Below, piece after piece: positions 8,078-17,445 of a stretch of 64,000 nucleotides of DNA. The stretch's first letter is position 1; each line of letters opens with the position of its first letter. The position numbers were made by a program, and so were the translations under genes. The notes beneath the pieces are model-generated. The model searched no databases. It was given only the letters and a program-made list of their open reading frames with translations, and was not told the origin of the DNA. This DNA is from Streptomyces sp. NBC_01233 (GTDB taxonomy: Bacteria > Actinomycetota > Actinomycetes > Streptomycetales > Streptomycetaceae). The stretch is from the NCBI RefSeq assembly GCF_035989305.1, contig NZ_CP108514.1, positions 4,751,501-4,815,500 on the forward strand. Direction: 5' to 3'.

Positions 8078-9892
8078 CTAGAACCGGTCGAGGACGCCCT
8101 TGAGCAGGGCCGCGGAGGTCAGCTCCGTGGGGGCCGGGCCGGCGTGGAAGAAGCCGGCGTTCTCGGCGTCCAGCTTGCGCAGGAAGTCGAAGGCCTTGTT
8201 CTCGTGGTCGCCGAACGCGACGAACTGCCAGTGGATGCCGGGCGCGGTGGCGGCGGCGTCGGTGATCGCCTGACGGGCGGGCTGACGGTTGTCGGGGGCG
8301 CCGTCGGTCTGGAAGACGACCAGGGCCGGGCCCTCGCCGCCGTCCTTCTGGTAGCGCTCGACGACGGCCTCGACGGCCACGTGGTAGCTGGTGCGGCCCA
8401 TCCGGCCGAGCTCCGCGTGGCGGGCCTCGACCCAGGCCGCGTCGTGGGTGTCGAGGGCCAGGTCGGCGGTGCCGTCCACCTCCGTGGAGAAGAACACGGT
8501 GTGCACGGTCGCCTCGTCGTCGAGGTGCGCGGCGAGGGCGAGGGCGTGGTCGGCGAGGTACTGCGCGCTGCCGTCCTTGTAGAAGCCGCGCATCGACCCG
8601 GACCGGTCCAGGACGAGGTACACCTTGGCCCGCGCCCCGGCCTTCCCCTTGCTGCGGAGCACCTGGCCGGCGGCCTTGTACGCACCGACGACCTCGGGCG
8701 CGCGACGCCGTACGGCGGCCAGCGCATGCGCGGCCTCCGGGGTGGCCCCCTCGACCTCGTCCGCCTCGGGCGCGGGCACGCCGGCCTCGGCGGCCTGCGG
8801 CGCGGCGTCGCCGTCGGGCTGCTCCGCAGCGGCCTCGGTGGCCAGCGGCACGGCCTCCGGCGCGGCGTCGGCCTCCGGCGTGGTGGCCTCGGCTGCCGCC
8901 GGCTCGTCCTGCGCCTGGGGCGCGGTGTCGGGATCCGCCTCGGCCTCGGCCTCGGCCTCCGGTGCGGTGGCTTCGGAGCCCAGGGGCTCGTCCTGCGCCT
9001 GCGGCGCGGATTCGGGCTCCGCGGCGACCTCGGCCAGGGGCTCAGCCTCCGGCGTGGTGGCCTCGGCTGCCGCCGGCTCGTCCTGCGCCTGCGCCTGCGC
9101 CTGCTCCGCGGCGGCGACCAGAGGCTCGGCCTCCGGTACCGCGGCCGTGGCGGTCTCCGCCTCCGGCGTGGCTACGTCGGCCTCTGCCGCCGGCGGCTCG
9201 GCCTCGGGCTGCTCCGCAGCGGCGGGGACGTCCGTCTCCGGCGTGGGGGCCTCGGCTGCTGCCGGCTCGGCCTCGGCCTCGGGCTGCTCCGGCGCGGCTG
9301 CGGTGTCCGCCTCCGCGGCCAGGGGCTCCGGCTCGGCGGCTTCGGCAATCTGCGGCTCCGGCTCAGCAGCCGGTGCGGCCTCGGCCTCCGGCTCCGCAGT
9401 GGCGGCGGTGTCCGCCTCCGGCGCGGGTGCAGCGGCCTCGGCGGCGGCCGGCTCGTCCTGCGCCTGGGGCGCGGTGTCGGGCTCCGCAGCGGCGGCCAGG
9501 GGCTCCGCCTCCGGGGCGGTGGCCTCGGCGGCAGCCGGGGCGGGCTCCGCAGCGGCGGGAGCCTCGGGCTGCTCCGCTGCGGGCGGGGCGGCCTCCGGGC
9601 CGGGCGTCGCCGCAGGCGGATCGGCAGGGGAGGGCGCGCGGCGGGCTTCGGGGACCGTGGGGTCCGCGGCCGGCGCGGGGGCCGTGAGGACCGTGCCGGG
9701 CTCGCGGTCCCGCGGGGCGGACTGAGGAGGAACAGTGGGGTTGTCGAAGGACGCCGCCACCAGATCGGCGGCCACGTCCAGGGGGGTACGTTCCGCCTGG
9801 TTGGGGACAGCGGCCGAGGGGGCGTCCGTAGTCTCCGGAACGGGTTCTTCAGTCCGTCCGAACACCTTGCGCAACAAGCTCCGAATACCCAT
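8078..9892 (-). CDS. VWA (TerF-like) domain protein with long Ala/Pro/Glu-rich region
   Basis: About 604 residues. A short conserved N-terminus ([12 protein letters not shown]) leads to a Pro/Ala/Glu low-complexity region of roughly 350 residues built from repeated [11 protein letters not shown] units. The last about 180 residues form a von Willebrand A domain of the kind found in TerF/tellurite-resistance proteins, with the MIDAS motif DRSGSM near residue 430 and later TSYH and QTDGAPD segments. No signal peptide is seen, so the tail is probably a cytoplasmic flexible linker. ATG 9892 was chosen for the conserved MGIRSLL; in-frame ATGs lie at 9910 and 9925. Ligand and partner are unknown. 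Confidence 0.85.
   Translation of the reverse strand: MGIRSLLRKVFGRTEEPVPETTDAPSAAVPNQAERTPLDVAADLVAASFDNPTVPPQSAPRDREPGTVLTAPAPAADPTVPEARRAPSPADPPAATPGPEAAPPAAEQPEAPAAAEPAPAAAEATAPEAEPLAAAAEPDTAPQAQDEPAAAEAAAPAPEADTAATAEPEAEAAPAAEPEPQIAEAAEPEPLAAEADTAAAPEQPEAEAEPAAAEAPTPETDVPAAAEQPEAEPPAAEADVATPEAETATAAVPEAEPLVAAAEQAQAQAQDEPAAAEATTPEAEPLAEVAAEPESAPQAQDEPLGSEATAPEAEAEAEADPDTAPQAQDEPAAAEATTPEADAAPEAVPLATEAAAEQPDGDAAPQAAEAGVPAPEADEVEGATPEAAHALAAVRRRAPEVVGAYKAAGQVLRSKGKAGARAKVYLVLDRSGSMRGFYKDGSAQYLADHALALAAHLDDEATVHTVFFSTEVDGTADLALDTHDAAWVEARHAELGRMGRTSYHVAVEAVVERYQKDGGEGPALVVFQTDGAPDNRQPARQAITDAAATAPGIHWQFVAFGDHENKAFDFLRKLDAENAGFFHAGPAPTELTSAALLKGVLDRF
8872..9091. repeat. internal direct repeats in VWA gene linker
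   Basis: A stretch of about 46 bases at 8872-8917 recurs identically at about 9046-9091, and part of it again near 9440-9475, within the Ala/Pro/Glu-rich linker. Near-identity at DNA level, not just protein level, points to recent duplication or slippage and to likely length variation between strains. Confidence 0.7.
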
Positions 9893-10073
9893 GGGCCAGG
9901 CCTTTCGCATGAGTGCGTGCGTCATTTGTCCGTGCTGCGCGGATGATCCCTGCCCAGAGTGGACACGTAAGGTTATCGGCCGCCCGGCTGGATCTTCGGC
10001 AGGGTCGCCTTTCGTGGCGTCCGGCTTCCAAACACCCTCAGACCGCCCTCGAACTGCCGCTCCGACGTGCCGG

Positions 10074-10091
10074 GTTCACCGACCGTTCATC
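10074..10091 (+). promoter_or_regulatory. PHO-box (PhoP direct repeat) upstream of phoX
   Basis: Two copies of the PhoP direct-repeat unit, GTTCACC at 10074 and GTTCATC at 10085, are spaced exactly 11 bases apart, as in Streptomyces PHO-boxes. They lie about 100 bases before the GTG start of phoX. A TAGCGT at 10123-10128 could be the -10 element. This fits phosphate-starvation induction by PhoR-PhoP. Confidence 0.75.
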
Positions 10092-10186
10092 CCCGCGCCG
10101 CCGCTTCGGCGCAACCCGGGCCTAGCGTCACGGCTGGATTGTTCCGACACGTTGTCGGCGCCCACGCAGCTACTCGGAGGACACTC

Positions 10187-12274
10187 GTGCGCAAGCTTCT
10201 GCCGCTCATCGGCAACCCGCATGGGAGCGGCCGGTCCGCTCTCACCTGTCGTTACCGCTGTGGCGACGCCTGCTTCCACGAGGTGCCGAACACCAGCGAC
10301 AACGAGTACGCCGGCGACGTCATAGCCCGGGCGTACTCCCGGCGGTCGATGCTGCGCTCCGCCGCCGTCGTGACGGTCGCCACCGCCGCCGGTACCGCCG
10401 TGGCGCTCAGCGGCCCCGGTCAGACCGCGAACGCCAGCCCCTCCGGTGAGGCCGTGGCCGCCGGCGCCGGCAAGGGCGGCGAGGCCGCCCGCGGCCTCCG
10501 CTTCAAGGCCGTCGCGCCCAACACCGACGACAAGGTCACCGTCCCCGAGGGCCACGAGCAGAACGTGGTCATCCGCTGGGGCGAGCCGATCATCAAGGGC
10601 GCTCCGGGCTTCAACCCCGACAAGCAGACCGCCGCCGCGCAAGCCGGTCAGTTCGGCTACAACAACGACTTCCTGAGCCTCCTCCCGCTCGGCGGCGACT
10701 ACGAGCGCCAGCAGCTGCTCGTGGCCAACCACGAGTACACGGACGAGGTCCTCATGTTCAAGGGCTACGACCCGGCCAAGCCGACCCGCGAGCAGGTCGA
10801 GATCGCCTGGGCCGCGCACGGCCTGTCCGTGGTCGTCGTCCAGGAGGACCACCGCAGCGGCAAGCTGACCGCCGTCACGCGCCACCGGCTCAACCGCCGC
10901 CTGACCGCCACCAGCGAGTTCAAGCTCACCGGCCCGGCCGCGGGCAGCGCCCTGCTGAAGACCTCCGTCGACGCCACCGGCACCAAGGTGCTCGGCACCC
11001 TCAACAACTGCGCCGGCGGCACCACCCCGTGGGGCACCACCCTCCACGGCGAGGAGAACTTCAACCAGTACTTCGGCAACGCCGGCCAGGTCACCGACCC
11101 GACCGCGGCCGCCCGCCTGAAGCGCTACGGCGTGAGCGCCGGCGCCACCGAGCGCAAGTGGGAGCTGTTCGACAAGCGCTTCGACGTGGCGCAGGAGCCC
11201 AACGAGTCGCACCGCTTCGGCTGGGTCGTCGAGCTGGACCCGTACGACCCGAACTCCGTCCCGCGCAAGCGCACCGCGCTGGGCCGCTTCAAGCACGAGG
11301 CCGCGCAGCCCCGCCTGACCGAGGACGGCCGCCCGGTCGTCTACATGGGCGACGACGAGCGCTTCGACTACTTCTACAAGTTCGTCTCGTCGAAGCAGAT
11401 GAAGAAGGGCAACTCGCGCGCGGCGAAGGAGCACAACCTCACGCTGCTCGACGAGGGCACCCTCTACGTCGCCAAGCTCACCGGCGACTCCCCGGCCGCC
11501 GAGCTCGACGGCACCGGCAAGCTCCCCTCCGACGGCGAGTTCGACGGTTCCGGCGTCTGGATCAAGCTGGCCACCGGCAACGTCTCGCACGTCGAGGGCA
11601 TGACCGCCGACGAGGTGTACGTCTTCACGCGCCAGGCCGCCGACAAGGTGGGCGCCACCAAGATGGACCGCCCCGAGGACGTCGAGCCCTCCCCGCGCAC
11701 CGGCCGCGTCTACATCGCGCTGACCAACAACACCGACCGTGGCAAGCCGGGCAAGGAAGGCGCGACCGAGGCCAACCCGCGCAACCTGAACAAGCACGGC
11801 CAGATCCTGGAGCTCGCCGAAAACTTCGACGCCCCGGCCGGCGACGGCTTCGCCTGGCGGCTCTTCCTGGTCGCCGGTGACCCGAACGACCCGGCGACGT
11901 ACTTCGCGGGCTTCCCGAAAGACAAGGTCAGCCCGATCTCCTGCCCGGACAACGTGGCCTTCGACCCGCACGGCAACCTGTGGATCTCCACGGACGGCAA
12001 CCAGCTCGGCTCCCACGACGGCCTGTTCGGCGTCGCGACGGCCGGTGAGCGCCGCGGTGAGCTGAAGCAGTTCCTGACCGTCCCGCGCGGCGCCGAGACC
12101 TGCGGCCCGCTCATCCAGGACAAGCGCGTCCTGGTCGCCGTCCAGCACCCGGGCGAGATCGACGGCGCGTCCGTCGAGAAGCCGCAGTCGGTGTGGCCCG
12201 ACGGCCCCGGCAAGATCGTCCGCCCGGCCGTCGTCTCGGTCTGGCGCAAGGACGGCAAGAACATCGGCGTCTGA
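10187..12274 (+). CDS. phoX: PhoX-family alkaline phosphatase
   Basis: A 695-residue secreted phosphatase of the PhoX (DUF839) family, which releases phosphate from organic esters outside the cell using Fe/Ca cofactors. The N-terminus is unusually long before a Tat-like motif (SRRSMLRSAAVVT, about residue 50). Family features follow: RWGEPI, NHEYTDEVLMF, CAGGTTPWGTTLHGEENF (the metal-binding Cys and Glu), RPEDVEPS, and the C-terminal SCPDNVAFDPHGNLWISTDGN. GTG 10187 is preceded by CGGAGG. A PHO-box upstream indicates control by phosphate limitation. Monocistronic. Confidence 0.93.
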   Translation: MRKLLPLIGNPHGSGRSALTCRYRCGDACFHEVPNTSDNEYAGDVIARAYSRRSMLRSAAVVTVATAAGTAVALSGPGQTANASPSGEAVAAGAGKGGEAARGLRFKAVAPNTDDKVTVPEGHEQNVVIRWGEPIIKGAPGFNPDKQTAAAQAGQFGYNNDFLSLLPLGGDYERQQLLVANHEYTDEVLMFKGYDPAKPTREQVEIAWAAHGLSVVVVQEDHRSGKLTAVTRHRLNRRLTATSEFKLTGPAAGSALLKTSVDATGTKVLGTLNNCAGGTTPWGTTLHGEENFNQYFGNAGQVTDPTAAARLKRYGVSAGATERKWELFDKRFDVAQEPNESHRFGWVVELDPYDPNSVPRKRTALGRFKHEAAQPRLTEDGRPVVYMGDDERFDYFYKFVSSKQMKKGNSRAAKEHNLTLLDEGTLYVAKLTGDSPAAELDGTGKLPSDGEFDGSGVWIKLATGNVSHVEGMTADEVYVFTRQAADKVGATKMDRPEDVEPSPRTGRVYIALTNNTDRGKPGKEGATEANPRNLNKHGQILELAENFDAPAGDGFAWRLFLVAGDPNDPATYFAGFPKDKVSPISCPDNVAFDPHGNLWISTDGNQLGSHDGLFGVATAGERRGELKQFLTVPRGAETCGPLIQDKRVLVAVQHPGEIDGASVEKPQSVWPDGPGKIVRPAVVSVWRKDGKNIGV

Positions 12275-12290
12275 TCCGGTTGTCGGGCCG

Positions 12291-12308
12291 GTGTTTCACG
12301 TGAAACAC
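12291..12308. other. parS, ParB-binding centromere site
   Basis: A perfect 18-base palindrome GTGTTTCACGTGAAACAC contains the 16-base parS consensus used by Streptomyces ParB (Spo0J). It sits in the 74-base convergent gap between phoX and the histidine kinase. ParB loads at such sites near oriC to organise and segregate chromosomes at sporulation. Confidence 0.92.
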
Positions 12309-12348
12309 AGCTCACGTGGAGCGTCGGCCCAACGTCGGCCCGTCGCCG

Positions 12349-13617
12349 TCAACTTCCGTCCGGCAACCGCCCGACCGGAAGCCTGAGCGTCGTCAGCGCG
12401 CCCCCGTCGGGCGCGTTGGCGAAGCTCAGCGCGATCTCCAGCACCGCCGCCTGCCCCACCACGATCGTGAGCCCCAGCCCGTGACCGCGTCCGCGCCCCG
12501 GGTCTCCGGTGCGGAACCGCTGGGGGCCCTGCTCGATCAGTTCGGGCGGATAGCCGGGTCCGTGGTCGCGGACCGTCACCACCGGGCCCTCCACGTTCAC
12601 CTCGATCGGCGGCCGGCCGTGTTTGTGGGCGTTGACCAGCAGGTTCGCCAGGATCCGGTCGAGGCGCCGCCGGTCGGTGAGGACCACCGCGTCCCGGACC
12701 ACCCGTACCGAGGCGGCCGGCCCGGCCCCCGCGACGGCCCGCTCCACGGCCCGGCCGAGTTCCACGCGGGCCAGATCGGCCCGCTCCACGCCCGAGTCCA
12801 GCCGGGAGATCTCCAGCAGGTCCTCGGTCAGCAGGTGCAGGGCCTTCAGCCGGTCGTTGATCATTTCCTTGGGGCGGCCCTCGGGCAGCAGCGCCGCCGC
12901 GGCCAGTGAGCCGGTGAGCGGGGTCCGCAGCTCGTGTGCGACGTCCGCCGTGAAGCGCTTCTCCGCCTCCAGCCGGTCCTGGAGGGACCCGGCCATCGAG
13001 TCCAGTGCGTGCGCCACGTCCCGTACCTCGTCCCGGTCCCGGGAGCGGCGTCCCGGGCGCTGGTCGTCCACGCGGGAGGGAAAGCCCACCCGGGCGTCCA
13101 GGTCCCCGGCGCTGATCCTGCGGGCCACGGCGGCGGTGGTCGCGAGCCGCCGGCTGATCCGGTCGGCGAGGAAGAGGCCGGCCAGCGCCACCACACCGGC
13201 GGCGAGCGCCGCGGAGGCGAGGATCGCGGTGTCGATGTCCCGCAGTCGGCTGCGGGTGCCCTGGAACGGGATCCAGACGGCGAGTGCCTGTTCGTCGGCG
13301 GGGGCGGCGGCCCACATGACGGGCTTGCCGTCGTACGAGCCGACCATGCTGCCGGTGTCGCCGCGGGCGACGAGTTCACGCAGCAGGCCGGGCAGCTGGG
13401 GCGGGTCGAGGACGATGTTCACGTCGCCGTGCGTGGTGCCGTACTCGTAGTGGCTGAGGGCGTGCTCCAGTGCCGTGTCCGCGTCCTTGCGGACCGCGCC
13501 GACGATCTGCTCGGAGACCACGTTGTGCACCAGGATCCCGAGCACCGCGGCGACCATGCAGCACACCGCCGTGGTGGTCAGGGCGATCTTCCAGCGGAGG
13601 CTGCTCAGCGCGTGCAT
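12349..13617 (-). CDS. membrane sensor histidine kinase (orphan)
   Basis: A 422-residue HisKA-type sensor. TM1 spans about residues 12-32, an extracellular domain of about 110 residues follows, TM2 is near 148-168, then a HAMP segment, a dimerisation helix with the phospho-acceptor His in AHELRTPL, and the ATPase core with an N box (NLLVNAHKHG), DHGPG and GHGLGLTIV. No response regulator is adjacent on either side, so the partner is encoded elsewhere. Its ATG overlaps the end of the upstream lipoprotein gene by 13 bases, strongly suggesting the lipoprotein modulates or senses for it, as CseA does with the CseBC system (analogy, not shown). Confidence 0.9.
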   Translation of the reverse strand: MHALSSLRWKIALTTTAVCCMVAAVLGILVHNVVSEQIVGAVRKDADTALEHALSHYEYGTTHGDVNIVLDPPQLPGLLRELVARGDTGSMVGSYDGKPVMWAAAPADEQALAVWIPFQGTRSRLRDIDTAILASAALAAGVVALAGLFLADRISRRLATTAAVARRISAGDLDARVGFPSRVDDQRPGRRSRDRDEVRDVAHALDSMAGSLQDRLEAEKRFTADVAHELRTPLTGSLAAAALLPEGRPKEMINDRLKALHLLTEDLLEISRLDSGVERADLARVELGRAVERAVAGAGPAASVRVVRDAVVLTDRRRLDRILANLLVNAHKHGRPPIEVNVEGPVVTVRDHGPGYPPELIEQGPQRFRTGDPGRGRGHGLGLTIVVGQAAVLEIALSFANAPDGGALTTLRLPVGRLPDGS

Positions 13618-14306
13618 CGCTGTGCGTCCGGGCTGAGCGGGACACCGGTGAGGGTCGGGCAGTCGTCCAGCGTGAGCTGGGTGAGGTTCATGGTCCGGGC
13701 CTTCGGGTCCCACACGTAGTCGGAGACGGCGACGTACGCGGGGTTCGACGTCGGTTCGCGGACCGTCAGGTGTTCCGCGGCCACTTCCACCCCCTCCAGC
13801 ACCGCCCGCCGGGACAGGATCCGGGCGATCCTCCCGTCGTCCTGGACGGTGTAGACGCGCAGTTCGCTGAGCCGGCCGTCGATGTCCAGTGCGGTGATCA
13901 GCTCCTCCCGGCCGTTGCCGGTCAGGTCGTGCAGGACCGCGGGGCGCACCGGGCAGTCGGGCCCCCCGTCCACAGCCTGTGTGCAGAGCGCGAGCCGTTG
14001 CACGGCCCGGGGGTCGACGAGCCGGCCCGTCCCGCCGTCCTGTTGCGTTGCCGAGCCGATGTCGGCTCGTACGACGGACAGCGCGTTCACCCCGCGCATG
14101 CTCAGGTCCCCCACCTTGGGGAGCCCGGGCACCACGGCGGCCGTGCCCGGCTTCTGGTCGGGTTCGGGCGGGTCGGGGCGGATGTCCTTCCACAGGCTCT
14201 GCGGGGCGTGCACCGTGCCGAGGTTGCCCTCGTTCTTCAGGCCCTCCACGTCGGCGCACCCCGCCAGGAGGACGGCGAGGGCGATCACGGCCGGCGCGCG
14301 GTGCAT
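13605..14306 (-). CDS. lipoprotein coupled to histidine kinase
   Basis: A 233-residue predicted lipoprotein. A short signal sequence ends in the lipobox LLAGC (Cys 17), so the protein would be anchored outside the membrane. The mature part contains HDLTGNGREELITAL, a VCBS/FG-GAP-like calcium-loop motif, and VTVQDDGRIARILSRR-like beta strands, compatible with a small beta-propeller-like or ligand-binding domain. The gene lies downstream of the FUSC exporter and overlaps the kinase start. It is probably an accessory sensor or negative regulator of the kinase; the ligand is unknown. Confidence 0.78.
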   Translation of the reverse strand: MHRAPAVIALAVLLAGCADVEGLKNEGNLGTVHAPQSLWKDIRPDPPEPDQKPGTAAVVPGLPKVGDLSMRGVNALSVVRADIGSATQQDGGTGRLVDPRAVQRLALCTQAVDGGPDCPVRPAVLHDLTGNGREELITALDIDGRLSELRVYTVQDDGRIARILSRRAVLEGVEVAAEHLTVREPTSNPAYVAVSDYVWDPKARTMNLTQLTLDDCPTLTGVPLSPDAQRCTR

Positions 14307-14410
14307 GTTCCGATGCTCTCCCGCCGGGCGGCTCCCGGCCCGGCCTTGGGCCCATCCGGGCGACTGCGGGGGACTCGGTGGGGCTCGGTGGGGCTCGGCG
14401 GGACCCGGAG

Positions 14411-16405
14411 TCAGGGCTCCGGCCGGGCGATGGCGCGGGCCGCCGCGACCTCCTGGTGGACGGGGGCCAGGACGCTCGACATGTCGCCCGGGGGCTCCGC
14501 CTCGACGCGTACCGGGATGGTGCTGCTGCGGACCCGCCCGGCCAGTTCGCGCAGCTGGCGTGCGATCCCCTCCACCTCGTCCGGGTCCGGCGGCGTTGCG
14601 CCGTGGTTGACCCGGACCCGCGCGGCGGTGGTCGCGTCCACGATCCGCTCGACGGCGACCACCAGCGGCCACCAGGCGGCGGCCCGCGCCCCCGTCGGCG
14701 GCGGCTCGGTCAGGGCCCGCTGGAACTCGCTGCGTACGCCCGACAGGTCGCGGTAGATGCGCCGCCGGGCCTGGAGGCGGGCGGTGCGCGCCGCCGCGTG
14801 CGCGGCCTCGTCGGCGGCCGGCGCGAAGGCCCGTTCCACGTAGCGGGCTGCGTCGTACACGGTGTCGGCGAGCCGGTCCCCGATCCGGGTGTGCCAGCTC
14901 TCGGGCCACAGCAGGTATCCCGCGACGAGGGTGATGGCGCAGCCGATCAGGCTGTCCAGCAGCCGGGGCCGGATCAGGTCGAAGCCCTGGTGGTTGAGCA
15001 TGTCCGAGAGCAGCAGGATCACCGGGGTGATCGCGGCGGTCTGGAAGGCGTACCCCTTGACCGAGAAGGCCGGGATCAGCCCGGCGAGCACCATCATCAC
15101 CGGCACGACCGCCCAGCCGCGCGGTACCTCGGCGAGTACGGCGGCCGCGATGACCAGCCCTCCGGCGGTGCCGAGCGCGCGCAGTACGGCCCGGGAGAAC
15201 ACCGACCCGAAGTCGGGCTTGAGGACGAAGGTGACGGTCAGCGCGACCCAGTAGGAGCGTTCGAACTCGATCACCGATACGAGCACCTGCGCGAGCCCGA
15301 TGCACAGCGCGAGCCGCAGCCCGTACCGCCAGGAGGCCCTGGAGAGCACCATGTCGCGCACGGCCCGCCGGGCCCGCACCCGCAGCGCCGCGGGCCGGCC
15401 GAGGCGGTCGTCCACGTTGTACGGATCCGGTTCGGCGAGGTACACGATCCTGGCCGCATGGCGCAGGGCCCCGTCGACGGCCCGCTCGGCCGGGGTGTGC
15501 GCGGCGGGCAGATCCAGTACGGGGGTTCCGGTGCGGCCCTCCTCGACGGCGGTGGCGAGGGACCGTACGGTCGCCGGGATCTCGGGCGGCAGCGGCCTGC
15601 CGCGCAGGTGTGCGGCGGGCGCGGCCTCCACGAGCGGGATCACCACGTTGAGCTGGGCCAGCATCCGCACCAGCGAGGGGCTGCGCCCGTGTACCCGGGC
15701 CCGGCGGCCCAGCACCAGGTCGTAGGCCTGGTTGAGGGTTTGGGTGACCTCCAGGCGGCGCTCGTCGTAGGCGGAGCCGGGGCGTCCGGCGGCCTCCAGG
15801 GCGTCGGCCAGGGCCCGGTAGGTGGCGGCGACCGCGGCCCGCTCGGGCTGCCTGCCGCGCAGCGGCCAGCCCAGCAGGCTGAGCGCCAGCACGAACAGTC
15901 CGCCCGCGCTCAGCAGCAGCGGGGCCGTCCACCAGGGCTCCGGCATCGGGATTCCGGCGCCGATCACGGCGTTGAGCAGGAGCAGCAGCCCGGACACGGA
16001 GGCGACCGTGCCGATGGAGGAGATCATCCCGGAGACCAGGGCGATGAGGGTGAGCACGCCGACGGCCAGCCAGCCGTGGCCGTAGACCAGGGTGCCCAGG
16101 GCCACGCCGACGGCGCCGAAGAGTTGCGGGACGGCGATGTTGAGGACCCGCATCCGGTAGGCGTCGGCGGTGTCGCCGATGACCCCGGAGAGGGCCCCCA
16201 TGGAGACGAGCGCGCCGTATTCGGGCTCGTCCAGGGCGAAGCCCACGGCGAGCGGGACGGACAGGGCGACCGCCGCCCGGGCCACGGCGGCCCAGGGGAT
16301 CGGCGCGGTGCTCGGCTTCAGCCCCTGGAGGAGCCAGGCGGGGGGAGCCAGCGGATGGTGCCGGGCTCGCCGCGACGATATGTGTTCGGTGCGTTCGGTG
16401 CTCAT
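14411..16405 (-). CDS. FUSC-family membrane exporter
   Basis: A 664-residue protein with two blocks of predicted membrane helices (about 40-170 and 340-480) separated by a soluble domain and followed by a soluble C-terminus, the arrangement of fusaric-acid resistance / aromatic-acid exporter proteins. The second block includes the conserved SYWVALTVTFVLKPDFGSVFSRAVLRALGT region (only key residues noted). ATG 16405 is preceded by a GGAAGCGGG-like site. It lies in a same-strand run with a membrane protein before it and lipoprotein-kinase genes after it. Substrate unknown; aromatic acids are an inference from the family. Confidence 0.85.
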   Translation of the reverse strand: MSTERTEHISSRRARHHPLAPPAWLLQGLKPSTAPIPWAAVARAAVALSVPLAVGFALDEPEYGALVSMGALSGVIGDTADAYRMRVLNIAVPQLFGAVGVALGTLVYGHGWLAVGVLTLIALVSGMISSIGTVASVSGLLLLLNAVIGAGIPMPEPWWTAPLLLSAGGLFVLALSLLGWPLRGRQPERAAVAATYRALADALEAAGRPGSAYDERRLEVTQTLNQAYDLVLGRRARVHGRSPSLVRMLAQLNVVIPLVEAAPAAHLRGRPLPPEIPATVRSLATAVEEGRTGTPVLDLPAAHTPAERAVDGALRHAARIVYLAEPDPYNVDDRLGRPAALRVRARRAVRDMVLSRASWRYGLRLALCIGLAQVLVSVIEFERSYWVALTVTFVLKPDFGSVFSRAVLRALGTAGGLVIAAAVLAEVPRGWAVVPVMMVLAGLIPAFSVKGYAFQTAAITPVILLLSDMLNHQGFDLIRPRLLDSLIGCAITLVAGYLLWPESWHTRIGDRLADTVYDAARYVERAFAPAADEAAHAAARTARLQARRRIYRDLSGVRSEFQRALTEPPPTGARAAAWWPLVVAVERIVDATTAARVRVNHGATPPDPDEVEGIARQLRELAGRVRSSTIPVRVEAEPPGDMSSVLAPVHQEVAAARAIARPEP

Positions 16406-16486
16406 CCCGCTTCCGTGCCGCCGCTCGCGAATCGGTTCTTCTGGGCTCTTCTGCGTCGTTCTGCGCGTGATGGGTACCTTCCGAGC

Positions 16487-17398
16487 TTATGGGGTGCGGC
16501 GCAGTCGGCCCGTCACCCATGCGGCCAGTGCGGCGGTGAGCCCGATCACGAGCACCACCCAGGCGGTGGTGCGCAGGAATGCGGTGAGGGCGTCGTACAC
16601 GGCTCCGGCGGCGGGTCGGTCGATGTCGGCGGGCAGATCGTCCAGGGTGAGCCGGCGGCACACCTCCACGGCGAGCCACAGCAGCCCCGCCCCGACCGCG
16701 AGCCCGAGCCCGGTGGCCATCACGGCGCGCCGCCGGTGGACGGCGACCGCGATGGCCGCAGCGGCCAGGACCAGGGTCAGGACGGGGAGCCAGACGCCGG
16801 CGATCTGGAGCATGTGGAAACCCTCCCGGAGCGCGCCGAGGTTGTCGTACTCCATGACCTTCACGGACAGGTGCGTCACCGGGATGCGGTCGGCGAAGGG
16901 CACGTCGCCCTCGACGAGTTCGCCCTTGACTTCGGCTATGACGGGCGCGAGGTCGATCGTGAGGGCGTCGCCGTATCCGGTGGTGAGCGCGTCGAGGAAG
17001 GCTGCGTGGGCGGCGCGGTTGGCCGCGTCCCAGGCCGTCTGGTAGGCGGGGGTGCCGGCGAAGGAGTGCAGGGCCTCGCCCAGCAGCGCGTCCACGCCCA
17101 TCTGGAAGGGGCCCGCGTCGATCTGCCCGTGCAGGGCGCGGGTGACCTGGGTGACGACGACTTCCTGGACGGCGGGGTTCGCGGCGAGGGGGGACATGGA
17201 GGCGGTGTACCGGTCGGCGTTGCCGAGCTCGTGGTCCGCCCAGTACGCGATGGCGCTCGCGGGCACCAGGAGGGCCACGAGCGCGATGAGTACCGCCGAC
17301 AGGATGGTGCGCACGTCACCAGGGAATGCGGGCGCGGGTCCGGGCGCGAGCGGTGTTGCTGCGGTTGGGGGGGGGTGGACCGTCCGACGGCGCGGCAC
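16487..17398 (-). CDS. two-to-four TM membrane protein, unknown
   Basis: About 303 residues: an N-terminal helix (ILSAVLIALVALLVPASAIAYW), an extracellular domain of about 160 residues with Asn-Ala-Asp-Arg-Tyr (NADRYTASM) near its start, then three C-terminal hydrophobic segments. No family recognised with confidence; the layout resembles actinobacterial envelope proteins with a single extracellular domain. GTG 17398 is chosen because GGGAAGG lies at correct spacing; the frame is open to ATG 17422, which would run into the divergent Rrf2 promoter. Eighty-one bases separate it from the FUSC gene on the same strand. Confidence 0.7.
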   Translation of the reverse strand: MPRRRTVHPPPTAATPLAPGPAPAFPGDVRTILSAVLIALVALLVPASAIAYWADHELGNADRYTASMSPLAANPAVQEVVVTQVTRALHGQIDAGPFQMGVDALLGEALHSFAGTPAYQTAWDAANRAAHAAFLDALTTGYGDALTIDLAPVIAEVKGELVEGDVPFADRIPVTHLSVKVMEYDNLGALREGFHMLQIAGVWLPVLTLVLAAAAIAVAVHRRRAVMATGLGLAVGAGLLWLAVEVCRRLTLDDLPADIDRPAAGAVYDALTAFLRTTAWVVLVIGLTAALAAWVTGRLRRTP

Positions 17399-17426
17399 CC
17401 TTGCCTTCCCTATTCTGGACATCTAA

Positions 17427-17445
17427 CATCCATAATATGAGGATG
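17427..17445. promoter_or_regulatory. AT-rich dyad at Rrf2 start
   Basis: An inverted repeat CATCC-N9-GGATG with an AT-rich centre covers the start of the Rrf2-family gene. Rrf2 regulators commonly autoregulate through short AT-rich dyads, so this may be its own operator; it may also act on the divergent membrane-protein gene. Confidence 0.45.

Noticed and set aside
13605..14306. Naming the lipoprotein-kinase pair cseA/cseC
   Set aside because: No sigE or cseB is adjacent, so only an analogy is justified.
13605..16679. 1024-codon minus-strand frame joining the FUSC region and the lipoprotein
   Set aside because: Only the last 233 codons are real; the rest is an out-of-frame shadow of the FUSC gene, and the lipoprotein has its own ATG and lipobox.
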